The notes: generated by a model not told the origin, from the sequence alone. Counted from the first letter of the stretch, positions 1 to 8,683 are shown. The stretch is DNA of 32,705 nt from CAZLKT01 sp964560205 (GCA_964560205.1 CAZLKT010000010.1:1-32705); one strand, 5' to 3'. Translations and numbers: made by a program.

Positions 1-386
1 ACAGATCCCATTGAATCTCCAGACATATAGGAGGCTATGAGGCCCAATGCGAGGATGCCACCAGCGGTCAAGAGAAGACCTTTGGGGGACCACAACCAGG
101 ATGCTCCTGCAGGAGCTGGCGCTACTACGGGGGAAGTGAGTGCTTTGTGAGCAGTTGAAGAAGTACGACGCCTTCTCTTTTTTCTCTGTGATGCGAGTGT
201 TTGCGTTTTTTTTGCTTTCTTTTGTCCTGCAGCTGCTAAAATCTTGACATTTTTTTGCACACCTGCTTCTGGGACTGCAACATTCTCCCCACGCTTCTTG
301 TCTGATGATCCCGTATCTCCTGCCTGCACCCCCATGGATGCCATACAAGCAAGCGTCACGAGGAAAAATTTTCCTCTGTTTTTCAT
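1..386 (-). CDS. Secreted/membrane basic protein, C-terminus cut by window edge
   Basis: I do not recognise a family. The ORF is open at the window edge, so about 128 N-terminal residues are visible. It starts ATG (386) with an AGGAG Shine-Dalgarno about 8 nt upstream. Visible parts in order are a signal peptide (MKNRGKFFLVTLACMASMG, likely cut after VQA), a strongly basic low-complexity segment at about residues 45-80 with a KKRRRRT run, a Pro/Ala linker, and a hydrophobic segment around residues 102-121 (GLLLTAGGILALGLIASYM) that looks like a membrane helix. The order signal peptide, Lys/Arg-rich stretch, Trp, membrane helix is also seen in the orphan protein at 9962-11368. Like that gene it sits behind a near-consensus promoter, so it is probably abundant. 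Function unknown. Confidence 0.7.
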   Translation of the reverse strand, partial: MKNRGKFFLVTLACMASMGVQAGDTGSSDKKRGENVAVPEAGVQKNVKILAAAGQKKAKKTQTLASQRKKRRRRTSSTAHKALTSPVVAPAPAGASWLWSPKGLLLTAGGILALGLIASYMSGDSMGS

Positions 387-434
387 TCCATCTCCTCTTC
401 CATCTTCTCAAATAAATATCATACACCTCTATCC

Positions 435-463
435 ATTTTACTTCTTATTGATTTGCGTGTCAA
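435..463 (-). promoter_or_regulatory. Sigma70-type promoter for the 1-386 gene
   Basis: On the reverse strand TTGACA (463-458) is followed by a 17-nt spacer and TAAAAT (440-435). The -35 is perfect and the -10 is one base off consensus. Transcription would start near 428 and give a 5' leader of about 42 nt before the ATG at 386. The surrounding 387-539 stretch is very AT-rich and holds no gene. Confidence 0.75.
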
Positions 464-539
464 CACAAAATAATTATAAAACAACTTAATAATATGAAAT
501 AAAATAAAAAATAATATTTAAAAAATGTAAAATATGTCA

Positions 540-1946
540 TCATTCATTCTTTGAGAGATTCTGAAAACACTCCAACAGTTGCCAAAAACCCCATCCATTG
601 GAGGCTTTCATGAGGATAATGTCGCCGGGCTGTACCACAGCTGTAAGGTGCTGACGTGTTTCTTCCAGATCATGGGCAAAACCCCATTGTAAAGCGGGGG
701 GCAAATGTTCATAGAGGGAGCGCATATCCTCCCCGCAGAGGACAAAGCCTTCTGCCTGTGATGCAAGGAGAGAGGGCAAAAGGTCCAGATGGGTCTGTAC
801 TGGGTCCTTCAGCTCCCTCATGGATCCGAGAATGGCCCATTTTCTTCCTGTATGAGGATAATATCGAAGGTGATCAAGGGCGGAGATCATGGCTGCAGGC
901 GCCGCATTATAGGTCCCATCCAAAACCGTTACTGTGGAAAAAACAAGGGGCATCCCCCGACCTCTTAAAGGATAAAAATCCTTGAGGGCGTGGGACGCTT
1001 TTAGAGGATCTTTTCCAAGGGCATGAACCGCTGCTAAAATTGCTGCACTGTTATGTACCCAGTGCTGCCCCACCACGGGGATGGCATAAGAGAAGTGTGT
1101 CTCCTCTTCCTCTGTAAGTGTCATATGCACTGTCCAATGGTCTTTTTGAGACATGTCTACGTGGGCGATGGAAAGGGTAGCTTCCTTGGTTTCTCCATAT
1201 GTCACCCATGAGCATACTCCGGCTTTTTCTCCTATGGCTCGAAGAAGATCATAGTGGGGTGAGTCCTTCCATAGAATGCCTGCTTCTGCCCCCTGAGAAA
1301 AAATCTCTCCCTTGGCAGCGACAATATCCTCTATGGAAGAAAAGTGTGCACTGTGGGCCAGAGATACATTTATGACCATGGCATAATGGGGCCGAAGTAT
1401 TTCTACTAATTTCTCTATTTCACCAGTGTGATTCATGCCCAGTTCAAAAATTGCCACATCAGTGTCCGGAGGAAGATTGGCTAGATTGAAAAAAAGCCCC
1501 AACTGGTTATTAAAATTCTTGAAAGACCTGTAGACCTTTTTCTCTGTATCATATGAAGAAAGCACATGATACAGCCCTTCCTTCACGGAGGTTTTTCCTG
1601 TACTTCCAGTGAGGGCTATACTCTTTCCAGAAAAGCGACTCCTTCCATGGAGTGCAAGTGTTTCGAGTGCTTTGAATGTGTCCATCACAGGAAGAACAAA
1701 AAGCCCGGGGGGAATTTTCTCTTGGGGAGTCCCCTCAGGGATAATGGCTGCCACTGCCCCCCTGTGAAAGGCATCATCTAAGAAATCTGCCCCGTGGGCT
1801 CTGCTTCCTTGAAGGGCTACGAAAATATCTCCTGGAGTGACGTCCTGTGATTTTATGGAGACCCCCGTGGCATGCCAGCCATGGGATGATGGCTTTACGC
1901 ATAGAAGCTCCTCCACTGTCTTCCATGTCCACAAAAAATCTTTCAT
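540..1946 (-). CDS. murF: UDP-N-acetylmuramoyl-tripeptide--D-alanyl-D-alanine ligase
   Basis: MurF is the last cytoplasmic amino-acid-adding ligase of peptidoglycan synthesis. It joins D-Ala-D-Ala to UDP-MurNAc-tripeptide at the cost of ATP. The 468-residue ORF has the family layout: an N-terminal UDP-binding domain (GDIFVALQG near 39-47), the ATP-binding loop GSTGKTS at 114-120, the central-domain motifs FNNQLG and ELGMNHTGEI, and a C-terminal domain opening with LDGTYNAAPAAM. Length is normal for MurF. The start is ATG at 1946 with a GGAAAA-type ribosome site upstream. No other mur or ftsI gene is beside it, so the usual dcw cluster is not intact here. Its presence indicates that the organism still builds peptidoglycan precursors. 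Confidence 0.95.
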   Translation of the reverse strand: MKDFLWTWKTVEELLCVKPSSHGWHATGVSIKSQDVTPGDIFVALQGSRAHGADFLDDAFHRGAVAAIIPEGTPQEKIPPGLFVLPVMDTFKALETLALHGRSRFSGKSIALTGSTGKTSVKEGLYHVLSSYDTEKKVYRSFKNFNNQLGLFFNLANLPPDTDVAIFELGMNHTGEIEKLVEILRPHYAMVINVSLAHSAHFSSIEDIVAAKGEIFSQGAEAGILWKDSPHYDLLRAIGEKAGVCSWVTYGETKEATLSIAHVDMSQKDHWTVHMTLTEEEETHFSYAIPVVGQHWVHNSAAILAAVHALGKDPLKASHALKDFYPLRGRGMPLVFSTVTVLDGTYNAAPAAMISALDHLRYYPHTGRKWAILGSMRELKDPVQTHLDLLPSLLASQAEGFVLCGEDMRSLYEHLPPALQWGFAHDLEETRQHLTAVVQPGDIILMKASNGWGFWQLLECFQNLSKNE

Positions 1947-1981
1947 ATGTTTTTCCGCGTAGAGATGTTTTCATGTCGGCA

Positions 1982-2057
1982 TGGTGGGTGATGACGGGCT
2001 CGAACCGCCGACCTCTTCCGTGTAAAAGAAATGCTCTACCAGCTGAGCTAATCACCC
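1982..2057 (-). tRNA. tRNA-Val (anticodon UAC)
   Basis: The reverse strand folds into a full cloverleaf. The acceptor arms are GGGTGAT and ATCACCC, the D-arm is GCTC...GAGC, the anticodon loop is TTTACAC with anticodon TAC at the centre, and the T-arm is GGCGG-TTCGAGC-CCGTC. The discriminator is A and the 3' CCA is encoded. Anticodon UAC reads GUA and GUG valine codons. The gene lies between the 5' end of murF and mlaE and is divergent from mlaE. Confidence 0.95.
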
Positions 2058-2066
2058 CACGCTCCT

Positions 2067-2072
2067 ACTATA
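2067..2072 (-). promoter_or_regulatory. Likely -10 element for tRNA-Val
   Basis: TATAGT on the reverse strand lies about 9 nt before the tRNA 5' end and is followed by a GC-containing discriminator (AGGAGCG), as is common for stable-RNA promoters. I see no good -35 hexamer at 16-18 nt, so the call is tentative. Confidence 0.4.
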
Positions 2073-2146
2073 CCAAGCTTTTCAAAAAGAGAATAGAGCC
2101 AAAAGAAAAAATGTGAAAAAAGGCGTATGTTTTATCTTGAGGAATT

Positions 2147-3001
2147 GTGGTTTTTTGTATACCCTTTCAGGGAGCATTACCATTTTTTTGGAAAATCACG
2201 GTGCAGGCATCCATTGGAAAAACATGTATAAATACTCTTGGCCACGTGGGGGGCTGTGTTTTAAATTTTCTTGAAACTGTGGGGTCCATGGTTTTTTTCT
2301 TTTGTCGCATTGTGTGGCAGGCTGTACGCCGAGGGTTTTATGGGTCTCAGGTGATGACGCAGCTTTTCTCCATGGGGTTCTCCTCCATTTCCTTGGTGGC
2401 CCTGACAGCACTTTTTACAGGGATGGTTTTGGCTCTTCAAACCTATACAGCTTTTGAACATATGAATGTGGAGACAGCCCTCCCGGAGATTGTGGCTCTT
2501 TCCATAGTGAGGGAGCTGGGTCCCGTGCTTACAGGGCTTATGATGGCGGGGCGATTGGGGGCAGCTATGGCCTCAGAGCTTGCTACTATGAGGGTGACAG
2601 AGCAGATTGATGCTTTGGTGGTGCTTTCTACGAATCCTTTGCAGTATCTTGTTATTCCACGCATTCTTTCGGCCATTATCATTCTTCCCATTCTCACATT
2701 GCTTTCGGATGTTATTGGTATCGCAGGGGGGTACTGGGTCAGTACTTCTCATTGTGGATTTCATGGGGAACAGTATCTGACTCAGACTTTTGATGCTCTT
2801 AAGTATGCTGATATTTTTTCAGGTTTAGTGAAATCGGCTTTTTTTGGGTTTTTTCTTTCTTTCATAAGTTGTCATGAGGGCTATTATGCCCAAAATGGTG
2901 CATCTGGTGTAGGAAAATCCACCACAAATGGTGTGGTGCGATCATGTATTCTTATTCTGCTTATGAATTATCTTCTTACTGCTCTTTTTTTCAGCAAATA
3001 G
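2147..3001 (+). CDS. mlaE: MlaE-family phospholipid ABC transporter permease
   Basis: MlaE is the inner-membrane permease of the Mla system, which moves phospholipids between inner and outer membrane. The protein (284 aa from the GTG at 2147) carries the family signature around TALFTGMVLALQTY, then IVRELGPVLTGLMMAGR and GAAMASELATMRVTEQIDAL, followed by several hydrophobic segments. The family is usually about 260 aa and homologues begin near INTLGHVGG, so the first 20 or so residues may be untranslated. A GTG at 2202 is an alternative but has no visible ribosome site, while 2147 follows GAGGA. The partner mlaD lies 2.6 kb downstream. The ATPase gene mlaF is not in this window. Confidence 0.9.
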   Translation: MVFCIPFQGALPFFWKITVQASIGKTCINTLGHVGGCVLNFLETVGSMVFFFCRIVWQAVRRGFYGSQVMTQLFSMGFSSISLVALTALFTGMVLALQTYTAFEHMNVETALPEIVALSIVRELGPVLTGLMMAGRLGAAMASELATMRVTEQIDALVVLSTNPLQYLVIPRILSAIIILPILTLLSDVIGIAGGYWVSTSHCGFHGEQYLTQTFDALKYADIFSGLVKSAFFGFFLSFISCHEGYYAQNGASGVGKSTTNGVVRSCILILLMNYLLTALFFSK

Positions 3002-3016
3002 TTGTGTTCTTTTGTG

Positions 3017-4129
3017 ATGATGTATAAAAATTTTTCTGATGAGGTATGGAAGAAGTTACATGGCCTTGCTCGACGCCATGAGGAGCTGGAGAGGCTTTTG
3101 GCCGAAACACAGCAGCCTGATATGGCGACGTTTGCCCTGTGGTCCAGAGAGTATATGCAGCTTACTCCCGTGAAAGAGGCCATGTTTGTTTTTCAAGGTT
3201 TGCAAAAAGAATATGAGGATCTGCAGGAGTTGCTCGCAGAAGACAGTGGTGCGGATGCGGAAATGCGTTCTTTGGCACGAGAAGATGAATACCGCGTGCT
3301 GCAGTCTCTGGAAACAAAAGCACTAGAGTTGCGAAAATTGTTGCTGCCCCAAGACGCAGATGATGTGCGCAACGCTATTATGGAGGTTCGAGCGGGCACG
3401 GGAGGTGAGGAGGCCGCCCTCTTTGCTGCAGATCTTCTTCGTATGTACAAAAGATATGCAGAGTCTAAGGGGTGGACTGTGGATCTTCTTTCCTCCCATG
3501 AAAGCGACTATGGTGGTGTGAAGGAGGCGGTGTTTCTTATTTCCGGATCTCGAGTTTTCTCACGCATGAAATTTGAGGCTGGGGTTCATCGCGTACAACG
3601 TGTGCCGGACACCGAAGCCAGTGGTCGCATCCACACGTCCGCAGCCACTGTGGCCGTTTTGCCAGAAATGGAGGAGGTGGATATACACATTGAAGAAAAA
3701 GACCTTCGCATTGATGTGTTTCGTGCCAGTGGCCCTGGTGGTCAATGTGTGAACACCACTGATAGCGCAGTGCGCATCACCCATATTCCCAGTGGCCTTG
3801 TGGTGCAACAACAAGATGAGAAGTCGCAACACAAGAACAAAGCCAAGGCCCTCAAAATTCTTCGCTCTCGATTGTATGAGTATGAGCAAGAGAAAAAAAA
3901 TCAAGAGCGCTCCCTCTCGCGTCAAACACAAGTGGGTCGAGGGGATCGCTCGGAACGCATTCGCACCTACAACTTCCCCCAAGGCCGCATTACAGATCAT
4001 CGCGTGAAACTTACCCTTCACAAGCTCTCTGAAATTATGGAGGGCGGAGATGCCATGGATGAGATCATCGATGCTCTTCATGAGGCAGATCAACTGGAGC
4101 AGCTTTCACAAACTACCGCTGAAGCATAA
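3017..4129 (+). CDS. prfA: Peptide chain release factor 1
   Basis: RF1 recognises UAA and UAG in the ribosomal A site and triggers peptide release. The GGQ catalytic motif is present as GPGGQCVNTTDSAVRITH. The stop-codon-recognition P-x-T motif appears as PDT within QRVPDTEASGRIHTSAATVAV, which marks RF1 rather than RF2. The C-terminus IRTYNFPQGRITDHR is also typical. I place the start at ATG 3017 (ATG 3020 is equally possible). A TTG directly after the mlaE stop at 3002 is open in frame but has weak support. The gene follows mlaE closely and converges on thiN with 5 bp between stops. The methyltransferase gene prmC, often adjacent, is absent. Confidence 0.95.
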   Translation: MMYKNFSDEVWKKLHGLARRHEELERLLAETQQPDMATFALWSREYMQLTPVKEAMFVFQGLQKEYEDLQELLAEDSGADAEMRSLAREDEYRVLQSLETKALELRKLLLPQDADDVRNAIMEVRAGTGGEEAALFAADLLRMYKRYAESKGWTVDLLSSHESDYGGVKEAVFLISGSRVFSRMKFEAGVHRVQRVPDTEASGRIHTSAATVAVLPEMEEVDIHIEEKDLRIDVFRASGPGGQCVNTTDSAVRITHIPSGLVVQQQDEKSQHKNKAKALKILRSRLYEYEQEKKNQERSLSRQTQVGRGDRSERIRTYNFPQGRITDHRVKLTLHKLSEIMEGGDAMDEIIDALHEADQLEQLSQTTAEA

Positions 4130-4134
4130 AAAAT

Positions 4135-4767
4135 CTAGGCCTTTTCAGATGGTGCCCTTTCTAAGGAAAAAAATGCATGGGCTAAGAAAAGTGCTTTTCC
4201 ACTGACGATGTGAATACTCAGAGTGTCGTCTTTCATGCGATTTGAGAACGAACCAAACCCAGGAAAAGAAAATTTTTTTTCTGTTACATCCCACGTGAGC
4301 CCTTTCGTGGTAATTTTTGCCTTGGGGAGGCCCATAATGGAAATTTTTGTCTGAACAGGAATGGTTAAGAGATAGTCTCCGCTATAAAGAAGTGTGCCAT
4401 AGAGTGGTGGTGCATAGAGAAGACTCCCAAAAGCCTGTAAAGAAAAAATACCTATGTTATTTAATATATGATCTAAATCTCCCCCATTTATGCCCAATAC
4501 TATGGTGGGTAAAAGATTATGCTGAGCAAGATAGCTCATGGCTTTTTCATAGTCACAAAAATTTTGATCCTCTCTATGCACGCACTGAATATGGGGAGGG
4601 ATTTTTTTAATGCTATCCAGGTCTCCAATGATGATGTGTGGTGTGATGCCTCGTTCATAGAGTCTATCGGCCGCTCCATCTGCTGCAATAAGAGGTAGGG
4701 CATGTTTTTCAAAAAAATCCTTCTCTGGTAATGCTCCATTTAAGCATAAAAGTGATTTATACGTCAT
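4135..4767 (-). CDS. thiN: Thiamine pyrophosphokinase
   Basis: This enzyme transfers pyrophosphate from ATP to thiamine, making thiamine diphosphate directly from salvaged vitamin. Family motifs are clear: IAADGAADRLYERG, IIGDLDSI, an acidic D-QNFCDYEKA segment and GINGGDLDHILNN. These correspond to the catalytic domain, followed by a beta-rich C-terminal thiamine-binding domain. At 210 aa it has normal length. I choose ATG at 4767 because it overlaps the stop of the upstream SemiSWEET gene as ATGA. The longer start at 4794 would sit well inside that gene. The coupling suggests both proteins serve one task, probably import and trapping of thiamine. No thiamine biosynthesis gene is nearby. Confidence 0.88.
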   Translation of the reverse strand: MTYKSLLCLNGALPEKDFFEKHALPLIAADGAADRLYERGITPHIIIGDLDSIKKIPPHIQCVHREDQNFCDYEKAMSYLAQHNLLPTIVLGINGGDLDHILNNIGIFSLQAFGSLLYAPPLYGTLLYSGDYLLTIPVQTKISIMGLPKAKITTKGLTWDVTEKKFSFPGFGSFSNRMKDDTLSIHIVSGKALFLAHAFFSLERAPSEKA

Positions 4768-5021
4768 TTTTGGTAATACAGTTTTTGTACACAAAGAATG
4801 AAGCTAGCACACAGTCCTGCAATATTTGTCACCAAGACATAGGGAGAAGACGTCAACGCTCCGTATGCCACCCATGCGCCGGAACACAGAAAAAAATTCA
4901 GGACCATGCAAAATGACAAATCTTGTACAGATTTTGTTGTGTGTATCTTATATATTTGGGGGAAAAATCCTGCTACGGACGTGATGGAAGCAATGACACC
5001 AAGGACATCTGTATACGTCAT
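4764..5021 (-). CDS. SemiSWEET-type small PQ-loop transporter
   Basis: An 85-residue membrane protein of three hydrophobic helices that starts MTYTDVLGVIASITSVAG. It carries the PQ-loop motif (GFFPQIYKIHTTKSVQDLS) in helix 1 and a second conserved stretch (LNFFLCSGAWVAYG). This is the bacterial SemiSWEET form, which dimerises and allows facilitated diffusion of small solutes, classically sugars. The ORF is open further upstream to 5189, but homologues begin near the ATG at 5021, so I use that start. The stop overlaps the thiN start by 4 nt. The substrate cannot be read from sequence, but the partner gene makes thiamine a real candidate. Confidence 0.85.
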   Translation of the reverse strand: MTYTDVLGVIASITSVAGFFPQIYKIHTTKSVQDLSFCMVLNFFLCSGAWVAYGALTSSPYVLVTNIAGLCASFILCVQKLYYQK

Positions 5022-5143
5022 ATTCTTTAAGAATAAGGCCGTTTCGCTGGTGAAGGAAATATAACTGATGGAAAAAGCTGCGTCAAATGGTATAAAAAGA
5101 GGGGCTTTTATGAAGGAATATTTTGTGGTATAGAGGAAGAAGA

Positions 5144-5545
5144 ATGTACGTAGGGAGTAGGGGGATGCTCTCCAGCCGCGCAGCCACAACGAGTGTTACA
5201 GCTTTTCAAAAAGGCATACGGGCAGAAGATGGGGCAGAGCTCTTTTTTCAACGGAAGGGCTTTTTTTGTCTGAAACGGCGCTTCCGTACATCGGTGGGGG
5301 AAATTGATCTCATTGTGCGAAATGAGACTACTCTCATTTTTGTGGAGGTGAAGTACAGAAAAAATCTTCTCCATGCTGTGGAAGCTCTTGGTCCCGTCCA
5401 AAAACTTCGTCTCTATCAGGCAGCAGAAATTTTTATGGATATATGCTCTGAGGATATTGTGGGCTGTGTTAATATTCAGTTTGATGTCCTTGCTTGTGCT
5501 CCGGGGAAAGACCCCTATCATATTCCCCATATTTTTATGCAATAA
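5144..5545 (+). CDS. yraN: UPF0102 (YraN) family nuclease-like protein
   Basis: A small protein of the YraN/UPF0102 family, a PD-(D/E)XK nuclease-fold group of unsettled role. After a short N-terminus it has the ordered motifs GIRAEDGAELFFQRKGF, TSVGEIDLIVRNE (the catalytic Asp of GEIDLI) and LIFVEVKYR (the E-x-K pair). It then ends with the usual QKLRLYQAAEIFM and FDVLA segments. I place the start at ATG 5144 behind AGAGGAAG (133 aa). A second ATG at 5165 behind AGGGGG would give the more usual length of about 126. The gene is divergent from the SemiSWEET-thiN pair, with about 120 bp between start codons. Confidence 0.88.
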   Translation: MYVGSRGMLSSRAATTSVTAFQKGIRAEDGAELFFQRKGFFCLKRRFRTSVGEIDLIVRNETTLIFVEVKYRKNLLHAVEALGPVQKLRLYQAAEIFMDICSEDIVGCVNIQFDVLACAPGKDPYHIPHIFMQ

Positions 5546-5640
5546 ACCGTGAGAATGTATGCGTTAGCATTGCATCCGTGTGGAGATCATGATACTGTTC
5601 AGGAGAGTAGAGATCATCTTTTAAAAGGTATCACACCGAC

Positions 5641-6246
5641 ATGAGAGGAAGAAGAGACTCTTTAGAAATTATTCTCGGAGGTTCCGTTCTCCTAGGCATC
5701 GTGTTCCTGATTCTTGTATGGGGGGGCATCAGCTATTTTCATAGAGCGGACCGCGTGGTTTTACTTGCAGATTTTGATTCTGTGGAGGGATTAAAAGAAG
5801 GAAGCCCGGTGAAAATTAGTGGTGTGGTGGTGGGCTCCGTGGGCGGCATCACTCTAGATAGTGAGGGATATTCAGCCATTGTTTCTTTTTCCATAGAAAA
5901 AGGCATTCCTCTTCCTCGAGATACAATGGCTGCCATTGTGAGTGAGAGTCTCCTTGGGGGAAAAACCCTTGCCCTTGTTCCAGGCAGCGAAGAAGAGGTG
6001 CTTTCTGAGGGGGAGGTGATTTCTCTCACCCAGTCTTCTATTAATTTGGAGGGGCTGATACAGAAAGTCATTTTCAATGTGGATGGGGACAAAAATACAG
6101 ATGCAGAAAAAAAAGCCATGGAGCCCCACGGAGCAGAGTCTTCTGTGGAAGAAAAAAATCAGCCGACTCCATCCCAGTCATCTCCACCTTTGATCAAGAA
6201 GAATGTACAAAAAGAATCCTCACAGAAGAAGAAAAATGGTCGTTGA
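5641..6246 (+). CDS. mlaD: MlaD-type MCE domain protein, phospholipid transport
   Basis: MlaD is the inner-membrane-anchored MCE protein that forms a hexameric ring in the periplasm and binds phospholipid for the MlaFEDB transporter. The 201-residue protein has one N-terminal membrane helix (about residues 12-32). A single MCE domain follows (VLLADFDSVEGLKEGSPVK, then VVGSVGGITLD and ESLLGGKTLALVPGSEE). A polar Gln/Ser/Lys-rich tail from about residue 155 looks disordered. Its 3' end overlaps the gyrB start by 11 nt. It is separated from mlaE by prfA, thiN, the transporter and yraN, which is an unusual split of a normally contiguous operon. Confidence 0.88.
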   Translation: MRGRRDSLEIILGGSVLLGIVFLILVWGGISYFHRADRVVLLADFDSVEGLKEGSPVKISGVVVGSVGGITLDSEGYSAIVSFSIEKGIPLPRDTMAAIVSESLLGGKTLALVPGSEEEVLSEGEVISLTQSSINLEGLIQKVIFNVDGDKNTDAEKKAMEPHGAESSVEEKNQPTPSQSSPPLIKKNVQKESSQKKKNGR

Positions 6247-8683
6247 TAGAGAGCCCTTTGACGAGAGACAAGAAAGCAGCGGTGGAGAGGGTGCACCTCC
6301 TTCCGCAGAATATTCTTCTGACTCTATTAAAGTATTGCGAGGTCTGGATGCAGTGCGAAAGCGTCCAGGTATGTACATTGGTGACACGGATGATGGCTCT
6401 GGGCTTCATCACATGGTGTATGAGGTGGTGGATAATGCCATTGATGAAGCATTGGCAGGACATTGCAATTATATTGTGGTGACGCTTCGTCCTGATGGGG
6501 CTGTAACTGTGGCGGATAATGGACGAGGCATTCCAGTTGACATTCATGCGGAAGAGGGGGTGTCTGCAGCAGAGGTGATTATGACCCACCTCCATGCTGG
6601 AGGAAAGTTTGATCAAAACTCCTATAAGGTTTCCGGTGGACTTCATGGCGTGGGAGTTTCCGTGGTGAATGCTTTGTCCGCACGGCTTGATCTTCGTATT
6701 TGGCGCAATGGAAAAGAATATTCCATGCGATTTATTCATGGTGTTCCGGAGGCCCCTCTTGCCATTGTGGACCACGCAGCGCCACCAGAGAAGAGAGGGA
6801 CGGAAATTACTTTCTTGCCCTCACAAGAAACCTTCTCCTCCACCACGTTCCAGTTTTCCACTCTGGAACATCGCTTCAGAGAGCTTGCCTTCCTGAATCC
6901 CAGCATCACCCTTCTGTGCATTGATGAACGGGAAAGTCCACATAAAAAAACAGAATTCCACTACGAGGGTGGCATTCGGTCATTTGTGGAATATCTTGAT
7001 CGTTCCAAAACTGCCATTGCGCCTCTGATTTTTATATCAGGAACAAAGCAGGACATCTCCGTGGAGCTTGCCTTGGAGTGGACCAACAGCTATCACGAAA
7101 CTAACATGTGTTTTACCAACAACATTCCACAGAGAGATGGCGGCACCCACCAATCTGGACTGCGTTCATGTCTCACACGCATTGTGAACCAATTTCAAAA
7201 TGTGCAACAAGGCAAGAAAGAAAAACTGGCCCTCACCGGAGAGGATGTGAGGGAGGGACTTACCAGTGTGTTGTCCATAAAAATGCCTGATCCAAAATTT
7301 TCTTCTCAAACAAAGGACAAGCTTGTGTCATCTGAGGTGCGCACTGTGGTGGAGTCTGTGGTGGGAGAGAAATTGGAACAATGGCTGGAGGAAAACCCAC
7401 AGGAGCTGAAAAAAATTATGGCTCGTGTCATGGAGGCGGCCTTGGCGAGGGAGGCGGCGAAAAAAGCCAGGGAGCTCACACGGCGGAAAAGTGCACTCGA
7501 CATAGCCTCTCTTCCAGGGAAATTGGCAGACTGTTCTGAAAAAGATCCTGCACTGTCGGAGCTTTATTTGGTAGAGGGAGATAGTGCTGGAGGTACTGCA
7601 AAGAGTGGTCGAAATCGCAAATTTCAAGCTATCTTGCCCCTTCGAGGGAAAATCCTCAATGTGGAGCGCGCGCGTTTCGACCGCATGTTGGGGTCCGCAG
7701 AAATTGGCACCCTCATTACTGCCTTGGGCACCGGCATTGGAAGTGATTTTTCTTTAGAAAAAATTCGATACCACAAAATTGTTCTTATGACAGACGCTGA
7801 TGTGGATGGAAGTCATATTCGAACACTTCTCCTTACTTTTTTCTTTCGTCATATGCGTCCTGTCATTGAGCACGGATATTTGTATGTTGCTCAGCCACCA
7901 CTGTATGGTATCAGAAGAGGGCAATCCATTCTCTACGTCAAAGATGATAAAAGACTGAAAACTTTTCTTTTGACAGAGGGCGAGAAGGGTGTGGTCGTAG
8001 AAACCAGCAAGGGGGAGCAACTTGCAGGATTTGATCTCACCGAAAAGTTGCGCAGAATATCTCACGTACACACCCTTCTGGAGAGAATTGCACGCCATGG
8101 AACCCCAGAGTTTCTTTTAGAACAGGCGTTTCTTGCAGGTCTTTTTCGAGAAGATGTCTTTGCTGCGGACCCACAACAATGGGCAGATGACCTGCATGGG
8201 AGACTGTGCACCATTTTCCCCCACGAAAATTGGTCCATAAAAACTGTGACTTCACAGGATGCAAGTTTTTCTTGTATTCACGATGGCATAGCATATACAT
8301 ACCTTTTTAAACGAGATATTCTCTCCACCATGGAGGCTCATCAGCTCTGTGATTATGAGGATATTGCCACGCTTTTTCACGGTGCGGTTTTTCATAAGCC
8401 TTCTGGGGAAATTTTCACAAGCCCCCATGCTCTTCTGGAAAAAATCCTTCTCGATGGCAAAAAAGGTATGAACATTCAGAGGTACAAAGGTCTTGGAGAA
8501 ATGCAGGATGAGCAGTTGTGGGAAACAACTATGGATCCTGAGGCACGCACACTTTTGCAGGTTACCATTCAACAGGCAGAGGTGGCAAGCGAGCTCTTTT
8601 CTGTTCTTATGGGAGATTTGGTTGGACCACGTCGAGCATTTATTCAGGATAATGCTTTAAATGTCATTAATTTGGATGCATAA
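6236..8683 (+). CDS. gyrB: DNA gyrase subunit B
   Basis: GyrB is the ATPase subunit of gyrase and drives negative supercoiling with GyrA. Visible in order are the GHKL ATPase domain (EVVDNAIDEALAG, TVADNGRGIPV, GGLHGVGVSVVNALS), the transducer region with QTKDKLVSSEVR, and the Toprim domain (LVEGDSAGGTAKSGR, LRGKILNVE, DADVDGSHIRTLLLTFFFR). The C-terminus is QRYKGLGEMQDEQLW and ends NALNVINLDA. At about 815 aa it has the long Gram-negative form with the insert in the Toprim half. The start is ATG 6236 inside the end of mlaD. An in-frame ATG at 6203 is possible but lies further into mlaD. Confidence 0.97.
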   Translation: MVVDREPFDERQESSGGEGAPPSAEYSSDSIKVLRGLDAVRKRPGMYIGDTDDGSGLHHMVYEVVDNAIDEALAGHCNYIVVTLRPDGAVTVADNGRGIPVDIHAEEGVSAAEVIMTHLHAGGKFDQNSYKVSGGLHGVGVSVVNALSARLDLRIWRNGKEYSMRFIHGVPEAPLAIVDHAAPPEKRGTEITFLPSQETFSSTTFQFSTLEHRFRELAFLNPSITLLCIDERESPHKKTEFHYEGGIRSFVEYLDRSKTAIAPLIFISGTKQDISVELALEWTNSYHETNMCFTNNIPQRDGGTHQSGLRSCLTRIVNQFQNVQQGKKEKLALTGEDVREGLTSVLSIKMPDPKFSSQTKDKLVSSEVRTVVESVVGEKLEQWLEENPQELKKIMARVMEAALAREAAKKARELTRRKSALDIASLPGKLADCSEKDPALSELYLVEGDSAGGTAKSGRNRKFQAILPLRGKILNVERARFDRMLGSAEIGTLITALGTGIGSDFSLEKIRYHKIVLMTDADVDGSHIRTLLLTFFFRHMRPVIEHGYLYVAQPPLYGIRRGQSILYVKDDKRLKTFLLTEGEKGVVVETSKGEQLAGFDLTEKLRRISHVHTLLERIARHGTPEFLLEQAFLAGLFREDVFAADPQQWADDLHGRLCTIFPHENWSIKTVTSQDASFSCIHDGIAYTYLFKRDILSTMEAHQLCDYEDIATLFHGAVFHKPSGEIFTSPHALLEKILLDGKKGMNIQRYKGLGEMQDEQLWETTMDPEARTLLQVTIQQAEVASELFSVLMGDLVGPRRAFIQDNALNVINLDA

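Noticed and set aside
244..489. 81-codon forward ORF near the left edge
   Set aside because: It is the antisense of the secreted-protein gene that starts at 386, which has a promoter, ribosome site and signal peptide.
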